From positions 14,694,001-14,758,000 of the forward strand of contig CM114275.1 in the NCBI GenBank assembly GCA_050084515.1: 64,000 nt of DNA, written 5' to 3'. Source of the DNA: Blasia pusilla (Eukaryota > Marchantiophyta > Marchantiopsida > Blasiales). Both the position numbers and the translations under genes were made by a program. Positions 1 through 11,960 of the stretch are shown one piece after another. The notes under the pieces were generated by a model that searched no databases, was not told where the DNA came from, and worked only from the letters and a program-made list of their open reading frames with translations. Positions within the stretch are counted from its first letter, which is position 1, and the number at the start of each line of letters is the position of its first letter.

Positions 1-1830
1 AGGATTTGCTCTGGATCCCAAAGTTTTGAATCATGAGCTTTGATCCGTTCTAGATGTTATAATGGTAACCTGCCTATTCTAGGTCGGAAGAGGTGTGGAG
101 GATTGCCTTTGGGCGCATGATGATGAGCATTATGCCCTCAATAGGGAGGGCTAAGTGGGACATCCATGAAACCCTTAAGATACCACACTTCACTATCCAC
201 CCTAAAAAAATTGTTCTTACATACTTATAGGATGGTAACAAAAATACGCAAGGTTGTTGATATTCCCCACCTTTATACAATGGATTGGCCAACTTGGAAT
301 GTAGTCACTGCATGTGCTCATATTTGAGCATCGTGGTATTAAGGAAAAATCAAAGAGATGGAATCCACATTGAATACAAACAATCATGTCTTAGTACACA
401 GTCTATGCACTACTTTTGCAACTATCCAACCGGTGGAATATGTTTCTTCGTCATCTGTGGTTTCCCACTCGTCCGTAAGCTCCTTCATGTCTCTGGAGAC
501 TTTGTTGATCCAGTATGGTTGTTTCAATGGCTTGTTTCCAATCAAGTCATGTGGAGTACTTTCTCCCAAGTGCCCGGGTTCAATGGATTCTTTGACCCAA
601 TTTTAGTGAAGCACATACAGACCTTGAGATGAGACCCACAAATGAATCAATGTCTTTCCAAGATGTCTATTGGCTTTGGATAGGATTGGAAAATCAAGTG
701 GGTGGTATTCCTATCCACCATGTCATCCACATGACACCACACTCAAGAATTTTTGTCTTCATCCATTTCAACCTCCACTGAGATATATTGTCATGGACAA
801 ATACTGCCATCACCCGACCAAACATGGTTGGATGTGGAGTGGCTGGTGGACCAGCTGGGGGGGGGGGGGGGTTCCCTTCCCTCACATTCTTCCAATACAC
901 TTTCTTTTCCTTGAAAATAGCCACCGAGCTTGAAATAGATCATGGTCGTCAGGGTCATGTAATCTCCCATCTTGGATTGACAAGGACAACCAATCTATGT
1001 GGACATATATAACACCACGTTTATTCGTTTGGGAATTGAGGATGGTCCATCTGAAATTCTCCAAAACTCTTACCCAATCCTTGGAAATGCCATGTGTGGC
1101 GTCACAAAGACAATCAGTCTCTCTCCCACCCAATTTCACAAAGTTTGTCTTGAGCAAACACCATTTATCATGAGGCAATTTAGGGGGGCCATGATGCATG
1201 CTACAATCCTTGCAAAGAGAGAGGTTGGCATTGTACCCAATGGGCATCCGGGTGAGGTCTCATGAGGGATGAATACTATAGAGACACGACCACTTGGGAG
1301 TGGGGGAAGCTCAACAATTCTCATTTTGGTATTGCGTTGCCAATGGTTTTCTATGATGGGCTACCTAGCTCTAAAGCTATACTTGCATGATTGGATATGG
1401 CAATGGATGACGAAGGAATACAAAATTCCACCTGCAACGAGACACATCCTTATCAAGATCCTTATCACAAGAGTCTTTTAGAAACCACCACAATTACATT
1501 TCATTCTTCCAAAACACGTCTCATGCACAATCTTGATACTAAACCTGATATTATATAGTTATGCAATTATGGGCGTTTGATCAAAATTTCAAAAGATTAG
1601 AACTCTAAAAATCAGAGCTCTTCGAGTCATGATGAAATCTGCAAATTATTAAACAATCCCTTCGCGCTTAACATGGAAGAAAGAGAAAGAGGGTAGGTAA
1701 CGATGAATCTCTATATATAGTCATGCCACCTACCTAGTAAGCATGTTTAGAGCCTCAACCCCCTTTGTATCAGAAAGCCACAGAATTCTATTCAGACACG
1801 GATCTCTCATCCGCCAACATGAAAATCAAA
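1..1830. other. no confident gene; decayed sequence downstream of the EDM2-like gene
   Basis: I see no reliable gene here. An open minus-strand reading at 882-1247 has a composition that could be coding, but I cannot match it to a family, and the methyltransferase-like domain expected downstream of the EDM2 zinc fingers was not found in any frame I read. An uninterrupted run of 15 G lies at 857-871, within a possible proline-rich minus-strand reading. Confidence 0.4.
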
Positions 1831-2238
1831 TCAAATCCAGGAAATATGATCTCTCAAAGGAGTCTGAAGTGTGGGATCAACCTTGTGGTGGTGGCAATAA
1901 AACCACCACCTATCCTCATCACGTGCATCATGGTCATATATAATCCAATCGCATGCATAACCCTTGCTCATAGCCTTCTTCAAGCAAGTCCAATGCCATG
2001 CAGTGGGGCACCTAGGACAATAGACCATGTCCTCCCACAATTCCTCATTGTGCTTATGGCATCCTGGGCAATAATGCATGGGGCAGGAGTCCACTCGCGT
2101 AGGCAAACAAGTAAAGCAAAAAAACCTCACATAAAAGATATCTAGGCACTTTCTCACACGAACCCAAGAATCCTTGCTCTCTGCAAAACTCCCCTCTAGA
2201 CCACACTTGGCACACCTGGCTAATTGCTTCACACAATC
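1831..2238 (-). pseudogene. EDM2-like zinc-finger gene, second zinc-finger block
   Basis: EDM2 (ENHANCED DOWNY MILDEW 2) is a nuclear PHD-finger protein of plants that controls heterochromatin marks and intronic transposon silencing. The minus strand reads an ordered Cys/His-rich block: CAKCG, then CPMHYCPGCH, then CPRCPTAWHWTCL, ending in YCHHHKVDPTLQTPLRDHI. The last string corresponds to the YCLKHxIDxxLGTPxRDHI signature that follows the zinc fingers in EDM2 proteins, as I remember the family. The first Asp codon of this block (2238-2236) is the target-site duplication of the CACTA insertion, so this piece continues directly in frame from the PHD finger at 6073-6366. The block ends in a stop or at an exon end at 1831. 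The family call is strong; residue-level conservation to EDM2 is modest. Confidence 0.75.
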
Positions 2239-2267
2239 CACTAGAAGAAAATCATGGTTTTTATGAC
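2239..2267 (+). repeat. CACTA left terminal inverted repeat
   Basis: This 29-bp terminal repeat starts with CACTA and pairs with 6045-6072 except for a few mismatches and one extra base. Confidence 0.9.
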
Positions 2268-3020
2268 TATGACTCCAATGACTTAGGTTCTTCATGACTG
2301 GAACATGTCGTAGTCATTTGTTAGTCATATCTAACCATAAAATTATAGTATTTGAATCATATATAGATATGATTAAATGGTTGATTCATTTTGGGACATG
2401 ACTTAGCCAAATTAAAAAATGACTATGGAATTATTGAGTCATTTGAAAGCATCATGTGCTAACTTGTAGTCATGTAAATTGTAATTATGACTAAACCATA
2501 AAATGACAAGGATTTATTTTCATATTCTTACCTACTAAATTTCCCATTTACTAATATAATTTTTGATTTGGACTGATTGGAAAGATTTCTTCAAACAAAT
2601 TCAACATTATTTAGAAACAAACTTGGAAATAGAAATCACTAACAAAATAAAATTACTTTTAATTAAATTTGTTTTATAAATCAAAGGATTTAGGATAGGA
2701 AGAAAGTGGGTGTGAGGGATTTTAGGAGATCTAAGCTAAGGAAGAGAGTGAACGAGAGTCAAAAGGTCTAACCTAAAAAGACTGTGCGGGAGTAACTCAA
2801 TCGAACCTATATTGTTCCACTAGTTCGAGCTGCAAACAAACCTAGGCTTCATGATCAAGAATTTTCTTGAAGTCGCAAATTTGCCCACGGTTCTAGAGAT
2901 TCTGAGATACGAAAACCACCCCATGTGTTTTGAAGACGTCGTGGTCAGCCAGAGTGGGACCGAGGGTGTTTCACACCGGATCTTGAAGAAAATCTACAAG
3001 GAGGTCCGTTGCAACGCGTT

Positions 3021-3022
<2 letters not shown>

Positions 3023-3059
<37 letters not shown>
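3023..3059. repeat. (CT)n microsatellite
   Basis: This is an uninterrupted CT dinucleotide array of 37 bp inside the CACTA element. Confidence 0.95.
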
Positions 3060-3061
<2 letters not shown>

Positions 3062-4876
3062 GATTTTTCTCCCCAATTATTGTCAATTCCGTATAGATAT
3101 ATGATTCAACTTCATAACACGTATGTTCTCGAATAGCTCATGTGATGATACTATGGGATTTCGAAGTCCGTAATACATGGTCATGCTCCCTTTGTCCATC
3201 TCTTTGAATTTCCTAAATTAGGGGAGCAAAAGATCGAGAAAGCTTTTGTGGATGCCATACTTAAGAGCTCACACCGAAGCAACATTGAATAAGAAACCAA
3301 GAACTTCAGACCCTTGTCTCTTGAATGTATCCTGAACCAGCATAACTCAAGAACCGTTTGCATAGGACTCCTTCTTTGGAAATGATGCTTAGGTTCAAGT
3401 TTAGAACAATGATGGATTCCTTGAACTACCAATAGGGTAGGATGGGAAGAGAATCAAAGTGTTTTATGTGACAGTGGGGATGAAACCTTCAGTCGGTATC
3501 CAATCTCTTACGTGAAATTGACATCAGGGATATAAAGCACTAACACCCAAATTGCTAAGTTGGTGTTATCAAATTTTTTTGTGACATCCAGTTCCTAAAG
3601 CTATTGCACATCATAGTTATCTTTTTTTTTTCAGATCCCAATCAAGTATTGTTGATAGTGTTCTAAAGGATTTCTTGGCTATGCTTGGAAGCTTTGGGCA
3701 ACAATCTATAAGGTAAGCAATGGCACTTGATGGGAGACTCTACCTCCTCATATGATAAAATTTTCAACTCTTTTTACTTGTGCACGCATTCTATTCAGCA
3801 ACTCCAACCAACCAAGGCCCAGAATCCCTGGTCATAAGGCTATGATGTATATAGTCCTGGAGCCTGCAGCCTAGGTAAACTTTGACCATGCTCATGCGTG
3901 AATAATTAGAGAAAGAGATTCCAAGTCATGTGCTTAAATCAATCTTCTTTCATGGGGAGTCCAAGCCTAGAAACGTGACGTGTGGTCGTGGTTGATGCCT
4001 GACATATGCAATATGGGAGGTTTCCCATAACCGTTTCTCAAGGATCATAAAGTAAATTCAACTCGCACACATCGAATGCCATCAAGTCAAATGATTCCCC
4101 AGTTGTGACCTCTCTCCAACTTGTTTTTCTCTCGAGTCTAGTTGGGACTGTTTCTTTGCCCATCTCAAACTAATAAACATGAACCTATATGATTTAATAT
4201 TGGAGGTAAGTTTTATGAGCCACCTCAATTTGCAGAAAATCTGATGAAAGAATTCCAAATCATTCATTCATTGATTCGCTTCTTTTTCGTCGTAAGATGT
4301 TTAAGATTGGATCAAGAAGATTTTGTTGTCACTGCACATTCACAAGAGGAATTCTAAAATTGCACTTTCATATATTTCTATGAGCAGTAATGTTTAACTA
4401 TGTATTCTTATGAAATGGCACATTGGTATTGCAAAACCATGATATTTTCTTGTGTGTTGACTATTGTGATGCAAATATCTCGCCTCTCCACGAGAACACT
4501 CTCATTCTCCATGGCTGAGTTCAAGACTGGAACACTTGCAAACAGTAAAAACCTCACTTATTATCTCTTTGCTTCTACTTTTTCCCAATAACACCAAACC
4601 TTTCTACCTACTTCTTGCCTCAATGTTTGCTTGCATGCCATATGCAAACTACCAAAATTTCCAATTTTTTCTACTTTTTTATTGTCTCTTGCTGGTTTTG
4701 TTTTCTTTTGTTCAAAGTCGGCATTATTTGTCCCAAATTATTGAGTAACATCCACTATTTAGTTTGCCTTTCTCCAGCCCACGGTTCGCTTGAATTCATG
4801 GCCTTGAGAATTCCTTGCCTCTTTAAAATTGGCCAGTGGGACATTCATGTTCCCGAATTTTTGCTTCATGCATCCG

Positions 4877-4880
<4 letters not shown>

Positions 4881-4940
<60 letters not shown>
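4881..4940. repeat. (TC)30 microsatellite
   Basis: This is an uninterrupted TC dinucleotide array of 60 bp inside the CACTA element. Confidence 0.95.
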
Positions 4941-4944
<4 letters not shown>

Positions 4945-6044
4945 TATAAGTATAGGTTTTATGGTTTAACGTTGAAAGGGGTTGGGTTTTGTAAATACTC
5001 ATGTTGGTGATCCACATTCCAGTGATTCTGCATTGCAAAAGCAAAAGGAGTTTGATGTTGCTCTTATTCATGGGAGTTCTAGAAATGCTCCAAAGTTTGA
5101 TGGAAATTCTACAAACATTCCATCGCAACAACAACAACAAGTATCATATATTGCTGCTCCTCCTCATCTAGAAGAAGACCAGATTTTGAGAGATCAACCT
5201 TCTCATGATGGTCCATTGCAACAATAGACAACCTTCGATGTTGGTCCGAATCATACGAGCTCGATTGATGATCAAGTGCAGCAGAAACCAAATATTGACA
5301 GTACTCTTGGTTGCGACAATTATGGAGATCTAAAACTATCATGTGTTCTACTCAAATCATAATAAAGAAACATAGCCATAGAAAGTATTCGGATTTCAAT
5401 TTTAAAATAGTCATTTAAAAGATTTGAATAAAGCCAATTGGAGTTATTTTAGATACATCAATTTGTTCACCATGACTTACTTCTCTCAAGTCATTTAGAA
5501 AAATCAGATTGGACTATATGACTCAATAGTATGTCATGATTGGGTCGACTTAGTCATTTTACCAAATCACAAAGATCAATACGACTCACTCAAGTTTTAT
5601 TACCTAATCATCTCAAGTCATTTAGATAAATTAAACTAGATGATATGACTGAATAATATGTTATGACTCGATCATCTACAATCATTCAACCTAATCACAA
5701 TGATCAATATAACTCAATCATACTTCATGAGTCAATCATTTAGACAAATCAAAGTGATGAATATGACTCTATCATAAAGATTTGTAATCATGTGTCATCG
5801 CATGACTTGTTTGGTTCATGTATATGACTTATCATAAGATGACGTAGCAATCATAATATATGACTATATCTTTTTAGACGTGGCTTGTTGACATGTCAGT
5901 CATTAAAAAAAATGACTTCGTGGATCATCCCAAAATGACTCCACTCATGGCATGGTAGATGAATAGGCTTTTATGACTCCATCAGTCACCAATCATTGTC
6001 TGTCATTTATGTACATATACGACTCTAGTAAGTTATGTGCACTA

Positions 6045-6072
6045 GTCATAAAAACCATGATTTGTTTTAGTG
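6045..6072 (-). repeat. CACTA right terminal inverted repeat
   Basis: This 28-bp terminal repeat ends in TAGTG and is followed directly by the ATC target duplication. Confidence 0.9.
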
Positions 6073-6366
6073 ATCCTAACACAACCAGCTCCCCTCGTGG
6101 TTGGGTCAGAAGTTGACCCCTGGACAAGAGTTCTCTATAGCCCCCGTTGATTCTGCAGTTGCGTGGAAGTGCCTCGCACAAGGCCCGTCGCAAACAACCA
6201 GGTCCTCCCCATCATCACAGATTGCACAAATATGGGTTGCCTTCTCCAAGACCTGGAATGCACTATATGGTGCATAAGTGCTCACCTCGGGGCTTTTCTT
6301 GGCCTGATACTTTGGGCGCGCCATCCTTGTACGTTGGTTGCTCTTAGAATTCTGCACACAAGACAA
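6073..6366 (-). pseudogene. EDM2-like gene, PHD finger part
   Basis: The minus strand encodes a PHD finger: HICAICDDGEDLVVCDG, PCARHFHATAE, an SCPG cysteine, then WLC-stop-DC. This gives the C4HC3 ligand order, with the last pair completed by the Asp-Cys at the start of the block at 1831-2238. PHD fingers bind histone H3 tails; in EDM2 proteins the finger reads histone methylation. The spelling AICDDG..VVCDG..C.R.FHAT is close to the EDM2 first PHD finger. Two in-frame stops, TGA at 6108-6106 and TAG at 6078-6076, fall after the SCPG cysteine, and the CACTA element follows immediately. The frame stays open and aligned to the finger across both stops, so I read a pseudogene rather than an intron; a 40-odd-bp intron would be unusually short for a plant. 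Confidence 0.78.
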
Positions 6367-6924
6367 TAAATGACTTCAACAATGTCCATATAGGGTATGT
6401 ATTTCTACAATATCAGATAGGAAAATATGAGTACTATCTTTTGTGAAGCCAATTGAGGATGATAAATTTCCAAGAACCCATGCTTGAATTCCACATTGAA
6501 CATTACCTATAACTATAATTTCCGAATATACACGAATGGGATAAAATGACACAAGCGGGAGACGAACAAGATAATCTGAAAAATAAGAAATTGTGCACAC
6601 ACAATTTACATCCATCATTTTATGGTCTAACAAGGTGTGACTTGGAGCCTTATGTCGTACAATTGCAAGACCCTCAGATTAGGTAGGTATGAAGTGTTTG
6701 AGAGGTGTACAAGAAGGAGGACATACCATATGAACACCATATTAACATATACACCTTACAATATCCATGCATATTGAAACTTAATGTCATTCCCAACCCT
6801 ATCCTGACATTAATATATGTTGTTTTGAGTTTATCAAGTGAGTGTTCATTTTATGATTGTATGTGGCCTAGCTAGATAGCAAATTTGATAGCGGAAAATT
6901 TAGGCTTGAAGAAAGTCCCTGAGA
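6367..6924. other. no recognised feature; probable intron of the EDM2-like gene
   Basis: I see no recognisable coding block or repeat here. It lies between the PHD finger and the weaker upstream segments and is AT-rich, so an intron is the simplest reading. Confidence 0.35.
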
Positions 6925-7430
6925 TTACTCTCCCTTGAAGGTGAAACCACTAGGCTCATCAAGAAATTCCAAGGTCCTATCATGTGGTGGCCATGCATAA
7001 TCATCACTACAACAAGGGCAGAAGGTGTGATCCCGGAGAATGGAGCCATCACACACTATGCGCCCGGTTAGGCATGTTGTTGGTAAGCTAGGGTCAATGC
7101 TAGTAGGACACAAGGCACTCAATTGAGGGAAACAATTCTCTATGGAGAAAACCATGTTGAACTCCATGCAGGTTCTCGAAGTGGCATCAATCATGGACAA
7201 CTCTCTGTCGTCGCATACATGGGCTCGGAGCGGAAGCGCTCGCCACCGTGTGAGAATATCCAAAAGCCTTCATCGTGGAAAATATGAAGTACCACATTGT
7301 CAACGATACCCAACTGAATGTAACACTTCATAGACTCCAACCTCCCATCATACTCACCCCACATCAACCATCTTAAGGAAAAGTAACATGTACGAGGCCC
7401 ACTAACTTCAGTGACACAAAAAATCATGCG
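6925..7430 (-). pseudogene. possible N-terminal segment of the EDM2-like gene
   Basis: Two overlapping minus-strand readings fill this block. The upstream one contains YFSLRWLMWGEYDG, a spacer, then CYIQLGIVDNVVLHIFHDEG. Its order (FSxL, W, a G-rich turn, a hydrophobic strand, a second strand) resembles the N-terminal domain of EDM2 proteins, where a FSVLPIQW-type string is followed by a strand with TADNG. The second reading ends with EFLDEPSGFTFKGE and a Cys pair CPCC. It is in the right orientation and upstream of the PHD finger, with no clear splice model. The likeness is weak and comes from my memory of the family. Confidence 0.35.
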
Positions 7431-7975
7431 TCATGATCGTGAACAACAACCCTATTGTAGACGATGTCCTCCATAATATTTGAAGGGAGTGTTGCAATGT
7501 ACTGCATAGTATCCAATCAACCTTGCTAAATAACAAGTTAAGATTACTATTAGGTGTAGAAATTCAATGCATACTGAATGTCCATGATTCAGGCATGGCA
7601 AACAAAAGCTTAAAAATGGATTTCAATGGATGTGGAGGTTACCTGTAGCCTGCACGATACTCTGATTTCCAATACTCAATCATGTGGTACCTGTACATAG
7701 AATAAGTTAAAGTTAAGTAGCACAAGAAGCACTTGTTTCTATGGAAACAACTACTTCTTACGGATTTTTTGGTTGCATACATCCCCGTAATAGGGTCTTT
7801 TATCGTCCAAGGTCAAGAGTGTACATTCACCATGGCCCCTCAAAATAAGCTCGATTCCATCAATGAAGAAAAATAAGTGTGACTGAATCAATGAATAAAA
7901 AAAATTGGATCCTCTTGTTGTCTTTTATGTTTATAATTACAAATGCTACCCGCAAGCCATATGAAGGGCCTCAAG

Positions 7976-8600
7976 TTAGGCTAAAGATCTGACTTGTTGC
8001 CATACTGTAGCATCATGGCATATGTTTAGGCAACATATGCAAACTTTCCCTGAAATGGTTCTACGACTTGAGCGAATGCATACCAAGTTCCCCGAGGTGA
8101 CAACTTCCCAAGTATTACAATACTCAAGAATAACCTCCACCGTGTGGCCACCAATAGAACGCGCATATTCAAGCAAGGCTCGTGCCTTTCTAACTATGGG
8201 ATGATCATCCCCAAGGAGAATTCCCCCTATATCATGAAAAATATGAAGGGTGACTTTGCGGGCAACCCCAACCATTAGAAATGCTAATAGTGATCCTCTA
8301 TCCTCTCTCCACATAAAAAAGTCTACAAATTGCACATACACATGGCGATCTTCTAAGCAAAATAGCCAATTCCTAGTCTGCCTTTGTCGCCTATTTGGGG
8401 TCCAATAACGCTCAGAGTAAGCATGAAAGTAGCAAATGTTTACCCTTTCAGATTTTGGGAGGGAAAGGACACGGTCCAAGAGACTAGTAGGCCTACTCAT
8501 GGTAAAGATCTTGACCTTCATTTCAAAAGGAAGGCTCCTCAATCTGGACAAAAAGTACCCATTTGTCATTTTGAGCCATTGGTTGTAACGAAACACCCAC
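7976..8600 (-). pseudogene. minus-strand ORF, possible duplicated N-terminal unit of the EDM2-like gene
   Basis: This is the longest open minus-strand reading upstream of the PHD finger (206 codons). Near its middle it has VYVQFVDFFMWREDRG followed by VARKVTLHIFHDIGG. The second string parallels VDNVVLHIFHDEG in the 6925-7430 block, so the two blocks look like diverged copies of one unit. No enzyme motif is visible. It may be the first exon region of the EDM2-like gene, or an unrelated decayed ORF. There is no family match beyond that internal similarity. Confidence 0.35.
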
Positions 8601-8932
8601 CATCACTCTGATACCATCCAGAGATATGAAGGATGTTGCATTCCTAATACTTATCTCTCCATGGTTCATGTCCATTAAGATATCTAATAAACTCCACACA
8701 AAACAACCCATGAATTTCAGTCAGATTTCATATCTGAGAGTCGTATGCGATGAGAATGTAGCTTTTCAAATTTTTATATACTGACAATATGCTCTGACTC
8801 CTTCAAAGCTATACCAGCCACCAATGATTGTTAGATTTGACCGTTCTCTTACCCAAAAGAGGATTCGTCGTGGTACAATACGAAACTCTCACATAAAAAT
8901 GAGCGTGTGTTCTCTCCAATCTGTAGCTCTAC

Positions 8933-8936
<4 letters not shown>

Positions 8937-9001
<65 letters not shown>
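8937..9001. repeat. (AG)n microsatellite
   Basis: This is an uninterrupted AG array of 65 bp. It lies about 230 bp beyond the 3' end of the LINE reading frame and could mark the LINE tail, since some LINE clades end in simple repeats. Confidence 0.93.
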
Positions 9002-9006
<5 letters not shown>

Positions 9007-9229
9007 CTCATTAAGTAGTGCCTGTCGTAGCCTTGCAACCATAGACCCCGCGCCCTGGTTGGACGGTGCTTGAGACTGGGATGGGTATAGAGAGAGAAGC
9101 AAGTGAAGAAGGTACCATATGAGAGGAGGGAAACACTCTCATATAGTGTGAGTGCTGACCAAACAACGTGTTTGTGCGGAGCTTCTAAGTGTCAACCAAG
9201 AAGCTCTTCACCACACCATCTACTTTACC

Positions 9230-11886
9230 TCATTGGGATCCCCAATAGACATTACTTACCAGTGCAGCAGCTTTGGGCAATGAATCAAGGCTACTGAATG
9301 TGTTGAACAATTCTGGTGCTACCAGCTTACCAATATCAGCATATGCTCTTGCTCTGTGTATTGTGAATTTTGCGCAGGAGACCAAGTAATGATTAGAGGT
9401 TTTGTCCCCATCGTCACACAAGGCGCAAGAGTTTAGTTGTGTTCCCATCCTGCTTTTCTTATGGTTCAAGGGGATTGCCCCCGTCCTGAACTTGAACTTG
9501 AGCCGGGTTCCCAAGCAAGGGGTTCCCCGCAAATAGTTCTTCAGTTCTGCCCTCTCGGGATATACCGTCAAAAGAGAGAGGTCAGACATTTTCATGGCTT
9601 CCTCCATGCTGTTATGCTGTGAGCGTTTGCCCACTACTTTGGTTATGGTATCCACGAATGCTTTCTCATCTTGCTCCCATAGTTCAGGCCCTGCTGGGAG
9701 CTTGGATGCTTGCACAATCTCTTGAACCTTTTTCATCCAAGATTTGGCCTGTTTTACGGGTCTTCTTTGGGTCCAGGTTTTCCCAATCACCTCTTTAGGA
9801 TAGCGATGGGAGTCCATTTTCTCCAGCTGCCTCCGCCATTTCAACTTGGCGATGTCACGTCTATCCTCCAAGGGTTCCACACCTAGTTCTGATCTCACAC
9901 CAACGCGGGCTGTTTGTGATGAAGTTGACATCATACCCCGAAACGCCTTCAGCTGCACAGCTTCAAGCCTATCCCTTTGTTTGGTGTTGGCATCCCACAC
10001 TGCTGCCCCGTATTCCAGCGAGGGACGAATGGTATACAAAATGACACAGCGCTTTACTTCTGATGTGATGTCCCGGCACTGTAGGAATCTGGACAGACCG
10101 TTCACCTTCTTGTGGCCTTTCTCAGTAGTCTTCTTAATGTGTGAATCCCACATGCAATCTTCCGAGAATTCTATGCCCAGATAGGTGTAGGTAGCCACAC
10201 GGGGGATCTCTTGGTCACCCCAGTACCACTGTTGGTCTTGGTCCTCCTCCTTGCCATTGAAAATCATCACACCGCACTTCAGTACATTTGCCTCCATGCC
10301 CCACATGTCACACCAGATTTTGGTCAGATAGATCATCTCTTGGAGTTTCTCTCCTATTTCCTCGAGGCCACCAAAGTCATCAGCAAACATCAGGGCAACA
10401 ATAGATCTGTTGCCCACCCGTATGCCTAGTCCACTATTCTCCATTTCTTCCAATAGGGAATTCACGAAAATGTTGAAGAGGGTGGGGGAGAGCGGGCATC
10501 CTTGAGCCACTCCTTGCTTGATGTCGAATGTCCCACTCTTTTGGCCATTCACCAGAACTCTACTCCTTGTGTTTTGGTACATCTTCTCCACCACCCTCCA
10601 CATTTTCCCTCTCAGCCCCGCCTTCCACAGGCTATAAGAAAGCCCGTCACGCCATACAGTGTCATATGCCTTCTTGAGGTCCAAGAAGAAGCAATAGGTG
10701 GGTTTCCCTTCTTTTTTCCTACCCTGGATGATCTGACTGAAGGTGAAGATGTGGTCCACGCATCCTCGGGCTTGCCGGAAGCCAGCATGGCCTTCCTTGA
10801 TGACAGAATTCTCCTCCAGGTGCATAGAGATCCTATTGTTGAGTATACGGCAAAGGAGCTTCCCGACTACACTCAGCAATGTAATACCCCTATAGTTTCC
10901 AGGGTCTTCTCGCTCATCCTTCTTGAAGAGGTTCACGATGACTCCCATCCGCCATCTTTGTGGGATGACTTCTGCCCTCCAGACCAGGTTGAAGAGACTC
11001 ACTAGAGAACGAGCCATAGCAGCATCGCCATACTTCAACAGCTCATTCACAAGCTTATCACCACCGCCTGCTTTGTGGTTCACAAGTTCTTTGATCGTTG
11101 CTCCCACCTCAGCCAGGAGAACCAATCATTATATGCGTTGCCCAGCTCAACCTCATCATCTGCCTTCTCCCGTTGTATCTTTACAAAATCCTCCACCACC
11201 CTCTTGAAGTTCTGCTCTTCAAAGGATGTCCGAGCGGGCTTCCTGCCTAATTCCTTGTAATGGCCTTCCAACACATGTCGGATCTGTTTAGCTGTGGTCA
11301 CCATTCCACCGTCTTTTCTCTTCAAGGCCTTTACGTCGTTTCTGTCCTTGGCCTTGCTCAATTTCTGCACTTCCATCCAGAATTTTTTCTGATTCTCAGT
11401 GAAATTCTCATTGATGGATGAGTATGTGGCTTGGTTCATTTTCTTCTTGTGCATGCGCACGAGAAGACGGGTTTCCTTGCGTAGGGCCACATACTCTGCC
11501 CACAAGGATGCATCGTCCCTGGCTTTGGCACTTGTGACATACGCTTCCCTTTGTTTGGCAATGGCTGCCTTGAGTTCCAAGGACCACCATTTGACGGCTC
11601 TGCCGCATATTATCAATTTCCTGCCGACAGCAATCTCGGCGGCATCTGTCACTCCACGCTCCCACCATGCTAGCACCACGTCCACAGTTGTTCTTGTGAA
11701 CCCAAAGGTCTTGACGGTAGATTCAATGAAAGTGTCAAATGCCAAGAGATTTTCTTCCAGCTTGCCAATGTACACCTTCTTGTTTCCCTCATCTTGGAAG
11801 TCCTCTATCCTCCATTTCTTGATCACTCTCTTCACTGGTTTGGTCGAGCATTTTAGCCTTTGCTGCAACTCTGTCCAGACCAATTA
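9230..11886 (-). pseudogene. LINE reverse transcriptase with C-terminal zinc knuckle
   Basis: The RT fingers and palm are clear: GNYRGITLLSVVGK, FRQARGCVDHIF, FLDLKKAYDTVW (first catalytic Asp), GVAQGCPLSPTLFN, and ALMFADDFGG (the catalytic Asp pair), followed by a YLGIEF string and a thumb region. Near the C-terminus a zinc knuckle CALCDDGDKTSNHYLVSC has the spacing C-x2-C-x8-H-x4-C. The part from 11883 to about 11125 is in another frame from the rest, so the gene is broken there as well. It enters from the endonuclease piece across a stop codon. Known LINE biology, not this sequence, supports a role in target-primed copying. Confidence 0.88.
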
Positions 11887-11960
11887 ATGATCGGATCTTC
11901 CAATGTCTGTCGAATCCACTGTGATCTTCCCACTACGTGTGTAGAGTTCCTCATCCACAG

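Larger units (their letters stand above)
2239..6072. mobile_element. non-autonomous CACTA (EnSpm/CMC) DNA transposon
   Basis: The element begins CACTAGAAGAAAATCATGG and ends in the inverted equivalent, giving imperfect terminal inverted repeats of 28-29 bp. It is flanked by a 3-bp duplication ATC (2236-2238 and 6073-6075), as expected for CACTA elements. Both subterminal zones (about 2260-2520 and 5390-6040) are packed with short copies of AGTCAT and TGACTCA-type motifs in both orientations, the usual transposase-binding architecture of this superfamily. No transposase could be recognised inside. The interior holds two CT arrays and short open readings (2851-3063 plus, 4982-5227 plus) that match nothing I know and may be captured DNA. 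The size is 3834 bp. It sits inside the EDM2-like PHD finger. Confidence 0.88.

Noticed and set aside
882-1247. Methyltransferase-like C-terminal domain of the EDM2-like gene
   Set aside because: None of the expected strings (a DFCCGxNDFS-type motif, NPPFG, IVPxET) appears in any minus-strand frame I read between 60 and 1700.
6073-6120. A short intron (about 43 bp) that would remove both stops in the EDM2-like PHD finger
   Set aside because: It would be shorter than usual plant introns and would delete the WLC zinc ligand that aligns well with the family; a pseudogene fits better.
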